Shown here: positions 15,318 to 23,247 of the stretch, piece by piece
How the letters are laid out: the number at the start of each line of letters is the position of its first letter
Numbering within the stretch: position 1 is the stretch's first letter
NCBI GenBank assembly: GCA_022790685.1
Contig: JAAVXQ010000017.1
Span: 1-23,542, forward strand
Reading direction: 5' to 3'
DNA length: 23,542 bases
DNA from: Clostridia bacterium
GTDB lineage: Bacteria > Bacillota > Clostridia > TANB77 > CAG-508
The notes under the pieces: generated by a model
Database searches by the model: none
What the model was told of the DNA's origin: nothing
What the model saw: only the letters and a program-made list of their open reading frames with translations
Translations under genes and position numbers: made by a program

Positions 15318-15878
15318 ATGGATAAACTAAGCAAAACTAAATTAAAAAATGGAGACGAATATTATTTAATTGAAAGAGATTTTTCAAAAGAAAAACCGGA
15401 AGATAGACCTGTAGTTAAACAAAATAATAACTCTGGATTTAATATAAAAATTGGATCTTATAGAAAGACAATAACTACAGCTACTATTTTTATGACAAGA
15501 GACGAAGACTATGTAGGACATATAAGTGCACATTTATATAGTAATGGCACTGCTGGAATGACAATGTCTGGAATTAGAGGAATAGATTTACCAGAAGAAT
15601 TAAGTAGATATAGAGATGTTATTGAAAAACATGATACAGCATTATTAGTTTCTGAGAAATATAGAAGACAAGGAAAAGCAACAGAGCTTATGAAATTAAT
15701 GTTTAAATACCTAAATAAGAAAGGCATAAAAGATTTAGAAGTGAGTGGGATAACTGATGAAGCAGCTATGAGAACATACTTAAGTACAGGTGCAGAGATG
15801 ATTGGAAATAGGAAAGCTATATATAGAAATATAGGAAGATTTATTCATAATGAGAAAAATGATGAAGTAGAAAGATAA
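15318..15878 (+). CDS. GNAT-family N-acetyltransferase
   Basis: The 186-residue protein carries the acetyl-CoA-binding motif A, VSEKYRRQGKATELM, near residues 110-125 (R-x-x-G-x-A pyrophosphate loop). The preceding beta strand (DTALLV) and a C-terminal strand containing LSTGAEMIG complete the fold. The first 100 residues probably form the substrate side and are unlike any family I can name. Its start follows GAAAGGAAAT. It is likely co-transcribed with the HAD gene upstream. The acceptor is unknown. Confidence 0.8.
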   Translation: MDKLSKTKLKNGDEYYLIERDFSKEKPEDRPVVKQNNNSGFNIKIGSYRKTITTATIFMTRDEDYVGHISAHLYSNGTAGMTMSGIRGIDLPEELSRYRDVIEKHDTALLVSEKYRRQGKATELMKLMFKYLNKKGIKDLEVSGITDEAAMRTYLSTGAEMIGNRKAIYRNIGRFIHNEKNDEVER

Positions 15879-15923
15879 ATTAAAATAGTATCTTATTAAA
15901 GTTTTTGAAGGGAGATTATAGAT

Positions 15924-16355
15924 ATGGAATATATAGGCGAGAGGATAGAAGGAAAAGAATATAAGGAAAGAAGAACAGCATATGCATTAATAAGTGATAC
16001 TGATGGAAATATAGCTATAATATTAGATGGTGACATATATAATATGATTGGTGGAAAAATAGAAGATGGGGAAACTTCAGAGGAAGCTTTAATTAGAGAA
16101 ACAAAAGAAGAAATAGGATATGAACTTAAAAATATAAAATATTTAGAAAGTTTAGGATGCTATCATTATTTAGATTTTTTAGATAAATATGAATTAGCAT
16201 TAATAGATTTTTATAGTGCAGATATTGGAGAAAAAGTATGCAATCCAATTGAAAAAGATACTAAATTAATTTGGACAATAGTAGAAGATGCTACTGATAA
16301 AATGTATTTTAAATATCATAGATATTTTTTAGAAAAATATAAATGCAGTCAATAA
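15924..16355 (+). CDS. Nudix hydrolase
   Basis: It hydrolyses a nucleoside diphosphate linked to another group; the substrate is undetermined. The 143-residue protein has a full Nudix box at residues 44-66 (GKIEDGETSEEALIRE then TKEEIGY). The metal-binding REx2EE core is intact; one usually hydrophobic position after RE is Thr. It sits 45 bases after the GNAT gene behind GAAGGGAG and is closed by a terminator, so it probably ends this cluster. Confidence 0.9.
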   Translation: MEYIGERIEGKEYKERRTAYALISDTDGNIAIILDGDIYNMIGGKIEDGETSEEALIRETKEEIGYELKNIKYLESLGCYHYLDFLDKYELALIDFYSADIGEKVCNPIEKDTKLIWTIVEDATDKMYFKYHRYFLEKYKCSQ

Positions 16356-16366
16356 ATTTTGATTAT

Positions 16367-16400
16367 AAGGAGATTAGAAAACTAATCTCTTTATTTTTTT
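16367..16400 (+). terminator. Terminator after the Nudix gene
   Basis: AAGGAGATTAG (16367-16377) pairs with CTAATCTCTTT (16382-16392) around AAAA with one wobble, followed by a long T run. Confidence 0.82.
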
Positions 16401-16422
16401 AATATAAATTTTTAGAAAAATA

Positions 16423-16460
16423 TTGACAAAGTGTTACATACTGTTATATACTGTATAACA
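16423..16460 (+). promoter_or_regulatory. Promoter and GntR operator of the ABC transporter operon
   Basis: TTGACA (16423-16428) and TATACT (16447-16452) are 18 bases apart. Over the -10 box lies a perfect palindrome TGTTATA-tactg-TATAACA (16442-16460), with an additional half-site TGTTACA at 16432-16438. Placement and size fit autorepression by the GntR protein encoded next. Confidence 0.75.
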
Positions 16461-16473
16461 AGGAGGCGATAAT

Positions 16474-16851
16474 ATGAGAATGATTATTAGTAATAGTAGC
16501 TCTATTCCAATATATGAACAAATAAAGAATACAATTATTAATCAAATATTAGAAGGAGAGCTGAAAGAAGATGAATTATTACCTTCCATTAGAGTACTGT
16601 CACAGGACATAAAAATTAGTGCTATGACAATTAAAAAAGCTTATGATGAGTTAGAAAAAGAGGGATATTTAAAGGTAGTACATGGAAAAGGAACTTTTGT
16701 AGCACCAAAAAATACAGAATTTGCAAAAGAGCAAGCACAAAAAGATATTGAAAAATACATAGAAAAGATTGTTGATATTTCTAGTAGATATAATATAGAT
16801 AAAAAAGAAATAATTGATATGATTGATTTAATATATGAGGAGGAAAAGTAA
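16474..16851 (+). CDS. GntR-family (YtrA-type) transcriptional repressor
   Basis: The 125-residue length and layout match the YtrA subgroup: an N-terminal winged helix (residues 8-75, PIYEQIKNTI then ILEGEL, LPSIRVLSQ, AMTIKKAYDELEKEGYL and HGKGTFV) with only a short helical tail for dimerisation. YtrA proteins sit at the head of ABC transporter operons and repress them. Here the stop codon overlaps the ATPase start by one base. The start follows AAGGAGG. The palindrome over its own promoter is the likely binding site. The inducing signal (cell-envelope antibiotics in known members) cannot be read here. Confidence 0.93.
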   Translation: MRMIISNSSSIPIYEQIKNTIINQILEGELKEDELLPSIRVLSQDIKISAMTIKKAYDELEKEGYLKVVHGKGTFVAPKNTEFAKEQAQKDIEKYIEKIVDISSRYNIDKKEIIDMIDLIYEEEK

Positions 16852-17711
16852 TGGAAAATATTATTGAAATTAGGAATTTAAAGAAGAGATATGATGATAA
16901 ATTTGAATTAGGAGAAATTAATATAAATATACCAGGAGGAAGTATTATAGGACTTATTGGAGAAAATGGTGCAGGAAAAACAACATTAATAAAATCAATA
17001 TTAGATATAATAAAAATTGATAGTGGAGATATAAAGATATTTGGAAAAAATTATAAAGATACAGAAATAAGAGAAGATATAGGAGTAGTTTTAGATAATA
17101 CATTTTTTCCAGAAATATTAACTGCAAAGGATATAAATAGTTCAATGAAAGGAATATATAAAAACTGGGATAGTGAGTTATATTTTAACTATCTAAAAGA
17201 ATTTGATTTACCAGATAATAAGCAATTAAACTCTATGTCAAAAGGTATGAGAAAGAAATTAGAAATTGCAACAAGCTTAGCGCATAAACCTAAATTATTA
17301 ATACTAGATGAACCAACAAGTGGATTAGATCCAGTAGTTAGATCTGAAGTATTAGATATATTTTTAAAATTTATTGCAGATGATGAACATTCTATTCTAT
17401 TGTCTACTCATATCACAAGTGATTTAGAACACATAGCAGATGAAATAATATTTATTGACAAAGGAAAAAAAATATTAGACAAGACAAGAGATGAAATAAT
17501 TGATAATTACGGAGTTTTGAAATGTGACATAGATTATTTTGAAAAAATTAATAAAGAAGATATTTTAAGATATCGAAAAACAAAATATACATATGAAATG
17601 TTAGTAGATAACAAAGAAAAAATGGCAAAAAAATATGCTGAATGTGTGATAGATAAAATTACACTTGAAGATTTAATGTTATTAATAATAAAAGGAGAAA
17701 AAGTATGTTAG
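16851..17711 (+). CDS. ABC transporter ATP-binding protein (YtrB-like)
   Basis: It supplies energy to the adjoining membrane protein. The 286-residue ATPase has Walker A GENGAGKTT (37-45), a degenerate signature SMSKGMRKK near 137, Walker B LLILDEPTSGLDP near 153, and H-loop STHITSD. The C-terminal 70 residues are a variable extension seen in this subgroup. It starts at the last base of the GntR stop and overlaps the permease start by 7 bases, so the three genes form one translationally coupled unit. By analogy with YtrA-linked systems, an export or envelope-stress role is likely. Confidence 0.93.
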   Translation: MENIIEIRNLKKRYDDKFELGEININIPGGSIIGLIGENGAGKTTLIKSILDIIKIDSGDIKIFGKNYKDTEIREDIGVVLDNTFFPEILTAKDINSSMKGIYKNWDSELYFNYLKEFDLPDNKQLNSMSKGMRKKLEIATSLAHKPKLLILDEPTSGLDPVVRSEVLDIFLKFIADDEHSILLSTHITSDLEHIADEIIFIDKGKKILDKTRDEIIDNYGVLKCDIDYFEKINKEDILRYRKTKYTYEMLVDNKEKMAKKYAECVIDKITLEDLMLLIIKGEKVC

Positions 17712-18338
17712 GTTTAGTTAAAAAAGATTTATTTATAGTAAAAGCGAATTTGAAAACAATGATTATTATATTTATAGCATATTTTATAATGATGCTACAA
17801 GGAAATTTAGAAATGGCAATGATAATTCCAATTATAGGAATAATAATGTTTATATCAACATTTAGCTATGATGATTTTAATAACTGGAATTCTTATGCAA
17901 TTACTTTTCCAAATGGAAGAAAAAATGTGGTTAGAGCAAAGTATATAGCTTCAATAATTTTAATTTTTGCATTAGCAATGCTATCATTATTAATACAAGT
18001 AATAAGTGAGTACGTAAGATTAAATAGTATTAATATAAATAATATTATATCTACTTTAAGTGGCTCAATGTTATCTGTAATTCTTATAGTTTCAATACTT
18101 TATCCGATAATTTTTAAATTTGGTTCTGTAAAAGGAAGAATAATATTGTTTTCAGTAGTATTTTTATTAAGTCGGAATAGTTGCACTAATATCAAATTTT
18201 ATAGATATGTCACCAATTATTAATATAATAAATAAGTTAGATAATTTTACTTATATAGTAATTCTAATAGTAGCAATAGTATTACTTTCAGTATCGTATT
18301 TAATATCAAATAAAATATATCAAAATAAAGAATTTTAA
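17705..18338 (+). CDS. ABC-2 type permease, needing one +1 frameshift
   Basis: It is the membrane partner of the preceding ATPase. With one base skipped it is 210 residues with six predicted helices, beginning MLGLVKKDLFIVKANLKTM, as many ABC-2 permeases of this operon type do. The frame breaks at Ser156: AGT, extra C (18173), GGA ATA GTT GCA. Skipping the C restores a hydrophobic helix (GIVALISNF) and then two more segments ending at a TAA at 18338. Without the shift, the product loses the last one to two helices and gains a short polar tail. Removing the C leaves 634 minus 1 bases, an exact codon multiple. Confidence 0.85.
18170..18176 (+). other. Candidate +1 frameshift site in the ABC permease (AGT CGG A)
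   Basis: The zero frame reads AGT CGG A. Ignoring the C at 18173 gives Ser156-Gly157 and a transmembrane helix. Same context and phase as the other four sites. Confidence 0.7.
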
Positions 18339-18410
18339 GAATATAATCTACGAAAGTAGTTATATATAGAAACTTCTAAACAAAATAATTTTTGATATGG
18401 AGGTATTAAT

Positions 18411-18656
18411 ATGAATAGGAAATTATGCTACAACGGAAAGGAAGCGCATGAAATGACAAAGGAGGAATTACAGTTACAACTGGAAATCAACAAAAAAAGA
18501 ATAAAAGGCAATAGTCTATTCACAGCAATTATTACTGGAATAAGTTTGGTTTCTTGTGCACCTGTAGCAATATTTGTAATTGCTATTGGGATGATAAGAA
18601 GAAACCAGATACTGGAAAATAATAAAGTGCTTCAAGGGGAGTTAAGCAAGAGATAA
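18411..18656 (+). CDS. Small membrane protein of unknown function, 81 residues
   Basis: The start follows GGAGG at 7 bases. Residues 1-33 are charged and helical (MTKEELQLQLEINKKR), residues about 36-62 are a hydrophobic hairpin or single long helix, and the tail is polar. This looks like a small cytoplasm-anchored membrane protein. I recognise no family. It lies 72 bases after the ABC permease and may be read through from that operon; it is closed by a strong terminator. Confidence 0.7.
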   Translation: MNRKLCYNGKEAHEMTKEELQLQLEINKKRIKGNSLFTAIITGISLVSCAPVAIFVIAIGMIRRNQILENNKVLQGELSKR

Positions 18657-18678
18657 ATAACTTTCTATTTGTAAAAAG

Positions 18679-18728
18679 AAAGAGAGCCTATCGTTTTAAG
18701 GTATAAAAAATGATAGGCTCTCTTTTCA
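18679..18728 (+). terminator. Strong terminator after the 81-residue gene
   Basis: AAAGAGAGCCTATC (18679-18692) pairs perfectly with GATAGGCTCTCTTT (18712-18725) around a 19-base loop, ending in a T run. Confidence 0.85.
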
Positions 18729-18761
18729 TGAAAGAAAATCTATTATACTAAATGTAGTTTC

Positions 18762-18790
18762 TTGTAAAGAAGTATAACATATGATAATAT
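18762..18790 (+). promoter_or_regulatory. Promoter of the membrane-anchored protein gene
   Basis: TTGTAA (18762-18767) and TAATAT (18785-18790) are 17 bases apart, about 95 bases before the start at 18886. Confidence 0.5.
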
Positions 18791-18885
18791 GAATAAAGAA
18801 AAAGTTGAAAAAACAAATGTGGCAATAAACTTTTGTATGTAACGTTCATATAAAAGTTAGAAAAGCAATGATTTAGGAGAAAAAT

Positions 18886-19959
18886 ATGAAAATAGAAAAA
18901 AACAAAAAAATAAGAATTATTTTTCAATTAATATTAATAACATTAACTATAGTGACTATTACATATGCTACAATAAATATGGTAAGGGATAAAAAGCAGG
19001 CAACACTTATACCAACAACTACTAAGCATATAACTAATATGAAATGCAATACATTATGGGTAGGAAGTTTTAATTTGGCCTGGAAAGAACTGAGAAATGA
19101 GATAGGACGAGACATTATATTTGAAGGAGATAACCCAGAAATTTTATATCAATTGAATAACGAAAATTATTCTGATGATATGCTATCAAAAGATAGTTAT
19201 TACATTAAAACAGGTAGAATGAAAATTGATTTAAAAAATGAAATTGAAAAAGATTTAATGAGTAGAAAAATCTCTAACAGAGAATTAATAAATGAACTTG
19301 ATTTTTCAGAAGATTTGAATAGTTATATTATATATGCAAGCTTGCAAAAAGAATTTAAATTTAAACATAAATTTGACAGATTAGCAGATAAATCTTTTGA
19401 AGAGGACACAGAGCTACTAGTGAAATACTTTGGAATATCAAGTGATAGTGATACGAAATTATTTGAGAATGTTGAAATATTATTTTTCTATGATAATACA
19501 AATTTTGCAATAAAATTATTAACAAATAATAATGAAGAGATAATTTTGTTAAAGGACAGTGAAATGAACTCATTTGATAAAATATTCAATCATATGAAAG
19601 AAGCTACAAAGGAATATACTGGAAGAAAAAAATTACAAAAGGGAGATACAGTAAGTATTCCATATATAGAAATAGATACTATTATCAATTATGATGAATT
19701 GTGTGGAAAAATAATAAAGGGAACGGAAAATGAATATATAAAAAATGCATTACAAAATGTTAAATTTTATTTAAATGAAACAGGAGGAGAGTTGAAAAGT
19801 GAAACTTTGATAAAAGAAATATTTCAATCTTCATATATAGATTCATTAAATTTTGATTTTTCTTCAGAATTTTATATATTTATGAAAGAAAAAGACAAGG
19901 AGTTTCCATATATGGCATTAAAAGTTGATAATACAGATATACTTGTTGAAGCAGATTAA
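18886..19959 (+). CDS. Membrane-anchored extracellular protein, 357 residues, unknown function
   Basis: The start follows TTAGGAGAAAAA. Residues 1-11 are basic, 12-30 are one hydrophobic helix, and the remainder is polar and probably extracellular. The mature part begins with a notable stretch, CNTLWVGSFNLAWKELRN, and ends FIFMKEK-like, then FPYMALKVDNTDILVEAD. The strand-rich end with a conserved-looking Pro-Tyr loosely recalls serpin-like folds, but I cannot claim this. There is one Cys in the first part and one in the last third, which could form a disulfide. It stands alone between a terminator and the magnesium riboswitch. Confidence 0.75.
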   Translation: MKIEKNKKIRIIFQLILITLTIVTITYATINMVRDKKQATLIPTTTKHITNMKCNTLWVGSFNLAWKELRNEIGRDIIFEGDNPEILYQLNNENYSDDMLSKDSYYIKTGRMKIDLKNEIEKDLMSRKISNRELINELDFSEDLNSYIIYASLQKEFKFKHKFDRLADKSFEEDTELLVKYFGISSDSDTKLFENVEILFFYDNTNFAIKLLTNNNEEIILLKDSEMNSFDKIFNHMKEATKEYTGRKKLQKGDTVSIPYIEIDTIINYDELCGKIIKGTENEYIKNALQNVKFYLNETGGELKSETLIKEIFQSSYIDSLNFDFSSEFYIFMKEKDKEFPYMALKVDNTDILVEAD

Positions 19960-20043
19960 TATAGAAAAGTCATAAATTTAAGTGAATAGCTTAGTAGTTA
20001 TAAAAACATATAGGAAAACCTTAAAATAGTTTACATAAAAATA

Positions 20044-20072
20044 TTGACATATGGATTATAAAATAGTATAAT
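20044..20072 (+). promoter_or_regulatory. Consensus promoter of the mgtE operon
   Basis: TTGACA (20044-20049) and TATAAT (20067-20072) match consensus with a 17-base spacer. The start would fall about 10 bases before the M-box. Confidence 0.85.
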
Positions 20073-20088
20073 TATATAGGAATAAAAA

Positions 20089-20236
20089 ATCGGTAGGTGA
20101 GGCTACTATAGGGATAAGGGTTGCTGCCGCAAATTAGTGGAGACACTAAAAGTTGGTTAGCAGAGTATGTCGATTTCAAGGCATAATCTAATGCAACTTC
20201 ATCGCCCTACAAAGCTGAAGCTTGAACGGTGAAAAG
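20089..20236 (+). ncRNA. M-box magnesium riboswitch (ykoK leader)
   Basis: The sequence carries the M-box landmarks in order: CGGTAGGTGAGGCTACTATA at the 5' side, GTTGCTGCCGC, the variable hairpin (TTAGTGG-AGA-CACTAA), GTATGTCGATTTCAAGGCAT, and the 3' segment AAGCTGAAGCTTGAACGGTG. It lies between a perfect promoter and a terminator hairpin before mgtE. M-boxes bind Mg2+ and end transcription when magnesium is ample, which fits the magnesium transporter genes downstream. Confidence 0.93.
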
Positions 20237-20256
20237 AAATAATTATAATGATAATT

Positions 20257-20292
20257 AATCTTATCATCGTTTGCGATGATAAGATTTTTTTA
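20257..20292 (+). terminator. Riboswitch-controlled terminator
   Basis: AATCTTATCATCG (20257-20269) pairs perfectly with CGATGATAAGATT (20274-20286) around TTTG, followed by TTTTTT. It is the output hairpin of the M-box and lies about 45 bases before the mgtE start. Confidence 0.88.
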
Positions 20293-20336
20293 TTATGTTT
20301 ATTACAAGGTTCAAAAAAGAAAAGGAGGATATCAAA

Positions 20337-21686
20337 GTGTTGGAAGAATTAAAAGAACTTAAAGAGTTAAAAGAATTATTGCAAGAAAAGAAATTTGCAA
20401 ATTTAAAAGAATATTTAGAAAAAGTAAATAGTGCTGATATCCCGTCGTTTTTTGAAGATATGAATATTGAAGAAACAATAATAATGTATAGATTACTTTC
20501 AAAAGAAAAAGCGGCAGAAGTTTTTACAGAATTGGATCCAGAGGTAAAAGAGAGACTAATAGGAGCTCTTACTGATAAAGAGCTTAAAGAAGTTATGGAT
20601 GAACTTTATATGGATGATACTGTGGATTTAATTGAAGAAATGCCATCAAATGTGATAAAAAGAATATTAAAAAATATTGATAAAGAAGATAGAAAACTTA
20701 TAAATGAATTATTAAATTATCCAGAAGATAGTGCAGGAAGTATAATGACAACAGAATTTGTTGATTTAAAAGAAAATATGACTATAGAAGAATGTTTTAA
20801 AAAAATAAAAAAAGAAGGTATGGATAAAGAAACTATATATACTTGTTATGTACTTTCATTGACTAGAAAAATTGTTGGAGTTGTTGGACTTAAAGATTTA
20901 CTTTTAGCAGATAAAAATAAAAAAGTAAGTGAAATAATGTACACAAATGTAATTACCATTGGAACTTATGAAGATCAAGAAGATGTTGCGAAAAAATTTG
21001 ACAAATATAATAAATATGCACTTCCAGTAGTAGATAACGAGACAAGATTAGTAGGAATAATTACAATTGATGATGCTATAGATGTAATGCAAGAAGAGGC
21101 AGAGGAAGACTTCGAAAAAATGGCTGCTGTAATACCTTCAGAAGAATCATATTTTAAAACGAGTGTTTTTACTCATACAAAAAATAGAATAATATGGCTT
21201 TTAGTTTTAATGATTTCTTCTGCAATAACAGGAACAGTAATTACAAAGTATGAGAATGCTTTTGCAGCAATACCGCTTTTGGTTTCTTTTATTCCAATGA
21301 TAATGGGAACAGGTGGAAATTGTGGCTCACAAAGTTCAACTCTAGTTATACGTGGTTTAGCTGTAGAAGAAATAAAATTAAAAGATTGGTTAAAGGTTTT
21401 ATGGAAAGAAGTTAGAGTTGCTTTAGTAGTTGGAGTATTATTATTTGTTGTAAATTCAGCTAAAGTTTACTTAGAATATAGGGACTTAAAATTATGTATC
21501 ACACTAGGAGTTACTTTAGTATCAACGATTATAGTTTCAAAATCAATAGGCTCTCTATTGCCAATAATTGCAAAAAAACTAAAACAAGACCCTGCTATAA
21601 TGGCAGCGCCACTTATTACTACTGTGGTAGATTTGTGTTCAATAATGCTATATTTCAATATAGCTACAATAATAATGGGAATATAG
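20337..21686 (+). CDS. mgtE: Magnesium transporter MgtE, first copy
   Basis: MgtE is a dimeric, Mg2+-gated Mg2+ channel of the inner membrane. I chose the GTG at 20337 because AAAGGAGG lies 8 bases upstream and the resulting start (VLEELKEL) aligns with the second copy (MLENINEL). An ATG at 20295 has no ribosome binding site and abuts the terminator. The 449 residues comprise a superhelical N domain (1 to about 130), two CBS domains (about 135-255), a connecting helix, and five membrane helices. TGGNCGSQSST is the pore signature and TTVVDLCS in the last helix has the pore Asp. The start of the protein has a repetitive EELKELKELKELL tract. Regulated by the upstream M-box. Confidence 0.95.
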   Translation: MLEELKELKELKELLQEKKFANLKEYLEKVNSADIPSFFEDMNIEETIIMYRLLSKEKAAEVFTELDPEVKERLIGALTDKELKEVMDELYMDDTVDLIEEMPSNVIKRILKNIDKEDRKLINELLNYPEDSAGSIMTTEFVDLKENMTIEECFKKIKKEGMDKETIYTCYVLSLTRKIVGVVGLKDLLLADKNKKVSEIMYTNVITIGTYEDQEDVAKKFDKYNKYALPVVDNETRLVGIITIDDAIDVMQEEAEEDFEKMAAVIPSEESYFKTSVFTHTKNRIIWLLVLMISSAITGTVITKYENAFAAIPLLVSFIPMIMGTGGNCGSQSSTLVIRGLAVEEIKLKDWLKVLWKEVRVALVVGVLLFVVNSAKVYLEYRDLKLCITLGVTLVSTIIVSKSIGSLLPIIAKKLKQDPAIMAAPLITTVVDLCSIMLYFNIATIIMGI

Positions 21687-21701
21687 GAGGTAAGTAAAAC
21701 T

Positions 21702-23043
21702 ATGTTAGAAAATATTAATGAATTATTAGAAAAAAGAAATCTCATAGAATTAAAAAAATACTTATCTAATATTGAATCAGAAGATATTGCATCATTACTA
21801 AATGAAGTTAATGAAATAGATGAAGAAAAGCAAGCTATTATTTTTAGATTACTTGGAAAAGACGAGTCAGCAGAAGTTTTTGCAGAATTAGAACCAGATA
21901 TACAAGAAAATCTTATAAATGCTTTATCAGATAAAGAAATAAAAGAAGTAATAAGTGATTTATATCTTGATGATACAACAGACTTAATAGAAGAAATGCC
22001 ATCAAATGTAGTAAAAAGAATTTTGAAAAATATAAACATTACAGATAGAAAATTAATAAATGAACTTTTAAATTATCCAGAAGAGAGTGCAGGAAGTATA
22101 ATGACACCAGAATTTGTTGATTTAAAAGAAAACATGACTATAGCAGATGCTTTTGAAAAAATAAGAAAAGTAGGTGTGGATAAAGAAACAATATATACAT
22201 GCTATGTAGTAACTTTAAAAAGAAAGTTATTAGGAGTTGTTAATGTAAAAGATATGCTTTTTGCAGAAGAAACTACCTCCATAAAGGATATAATGAACAC
22301 AAATATAATTACTGTAAATACTTTAGAAGACCAAGAAGAAGTGGCTAAAAAGTTTGAAAAATATGATGAGATAGCACTTCCAGTAGTAGATAAGGAATCA
22401 AGATTAGTAGGTATAGTTACAATAGATGATGCAATAGATGTAATGCATGAAGAAGCAGAAGAAGATTTTGAAATTATGGCAGCTGTAACACCAAGTGAAG
22501 AAACATATTTTAAAACTAGTATATTTAAACATTCAAAAAATAGATTTTTATGGCTTTTACTGCTTATGATATCTTCTACAATTACAGGAGCTATAATTAC
22601 AAAATATCAAACGGCCTTTGCAGCACTTCCAATACTTGTATCATTTATACCTATGCTTATGGATACAGGTGGAAACTGTGGCTCACAAAGTTCAACATTG
22701 ATTATACGTGGACTTGCGATGGACGAAATAAGAATGAAGGACTTTTTTAAGGTAATATGGAAAGAACTAAGAATTGCACTTATGGTGGGAGTAATTTTAG
22801 CATTAGCAAATGGTATAAGAATTAGTATTCAATATAAAAATATAGAACTTGCTATAACTGTTGGACTAACTATAATATTAACAGTTATAATATCTAAAAT
22901 ACTTCGGATGTACACTTCCAATAATTGCTAAAAAATTAAAATTGGATCCAGCAGTAATGGCAGCACCACTTATTACAACGATAGTAGATACTTGTTCAGT
23001 TTTTGCATTTTTTAATGTAGCAATTATGATTATGAAAATATAA
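21702..23043 (+). CDS. mgtE: Magnesium transporter MgtE, second tandem copy, needing one +1 frameshift
   Basis: It is a close paralogue of the preceding gene along its whole length, starting 15 bases after it behind GGAGG. The same N domain, CBS pair and membrane part are present, with DTGGNCGSQSST in the pore region (first copy: GTGGN). The frame breaks at Leu401: CTT, extra C (22905), GGA TGT ACA CTT. Skipping the C restores GCTLPIIAKKL and then AAPLITTIVDTCS, aligned with the intact first copy, and ends at a TAA at 23043 (446 residues). Without the shift, the last helix with the pore Asp is lost. The first copy has an AGGCTCTCT-type Ser-Ile-Gly-Ser at the same place, so the intact paralogue confirms the reading. 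Confidence 0.92.
22902..22908 (+). other. Candidate +1 frameshift site in the second mgtE (CTT CGG A)
   Basis: The zero frame reads CTT CGG A. Ignoring the C at 22905 gives Leu401-Gly402 and realigns with the intact paralogue upstream, which has no CGG here. Confidence 0.75.
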
Positions 23044-23049
23044 ATTAAT

Positions 23050-23132
23050 AAAAGCTGATATATAAATATTTTTAAATCTAATCACATAGAATAAAAAGAT
23101 TAGACTTCAAATATTATATATTAGCTTTTTAT
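23050..23132 (+). terminator. Nested hairpin terminator of the mgtE operon
   Basis: Outer arms AAAAGCTGATATATAAATAT (from 23050) and ATATTATATATTAGCTTTT (to about 23129) pair with one bulge and one wobble. The loop holds an inner stem TCTAATC/GATTAGA. A T run follows. The layout matches the nested repeat at 4797-4890. Confidence 0.7.
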
Positions 23133-23181
23133 TTCTATAAAGTATTAACTATAAATAAAGAGCATTCACTATTTATTTCTA

Positions 23182-23210
23182 TTTACATATGGAATAATAT
23201 GAATTATAAT
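23182..23210 (+). promoter_or_regulatory. Promoter of the last gene
   Basis: TTTACA (23182-23187) and TATAAT (23205-23210) are 17 bases apart, about 40 bases before the ATG at 23248. Confidence 0.6.
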
Positions 23211-23247
23211 AAAAATAGATTATTAGTTTTAAATAAGAGGGAAGTAA

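Noticed and set aside
20295..20336. ATG at 20295 as the mgtE start
   Set aside because: It abuts the riboswitch terminator T run, has no ribosome binding site, and would add 14 residues absent from the paralogue; the GTG at 20337 has AAAGGAGG upstream.
22902..22908. Reassignment of CGG to a different amino acid
   Set aside because: At all five sites the downstream frame is +1, so no one-codon reassignment restores the protein. A shift of frame (or sequence error) is required.
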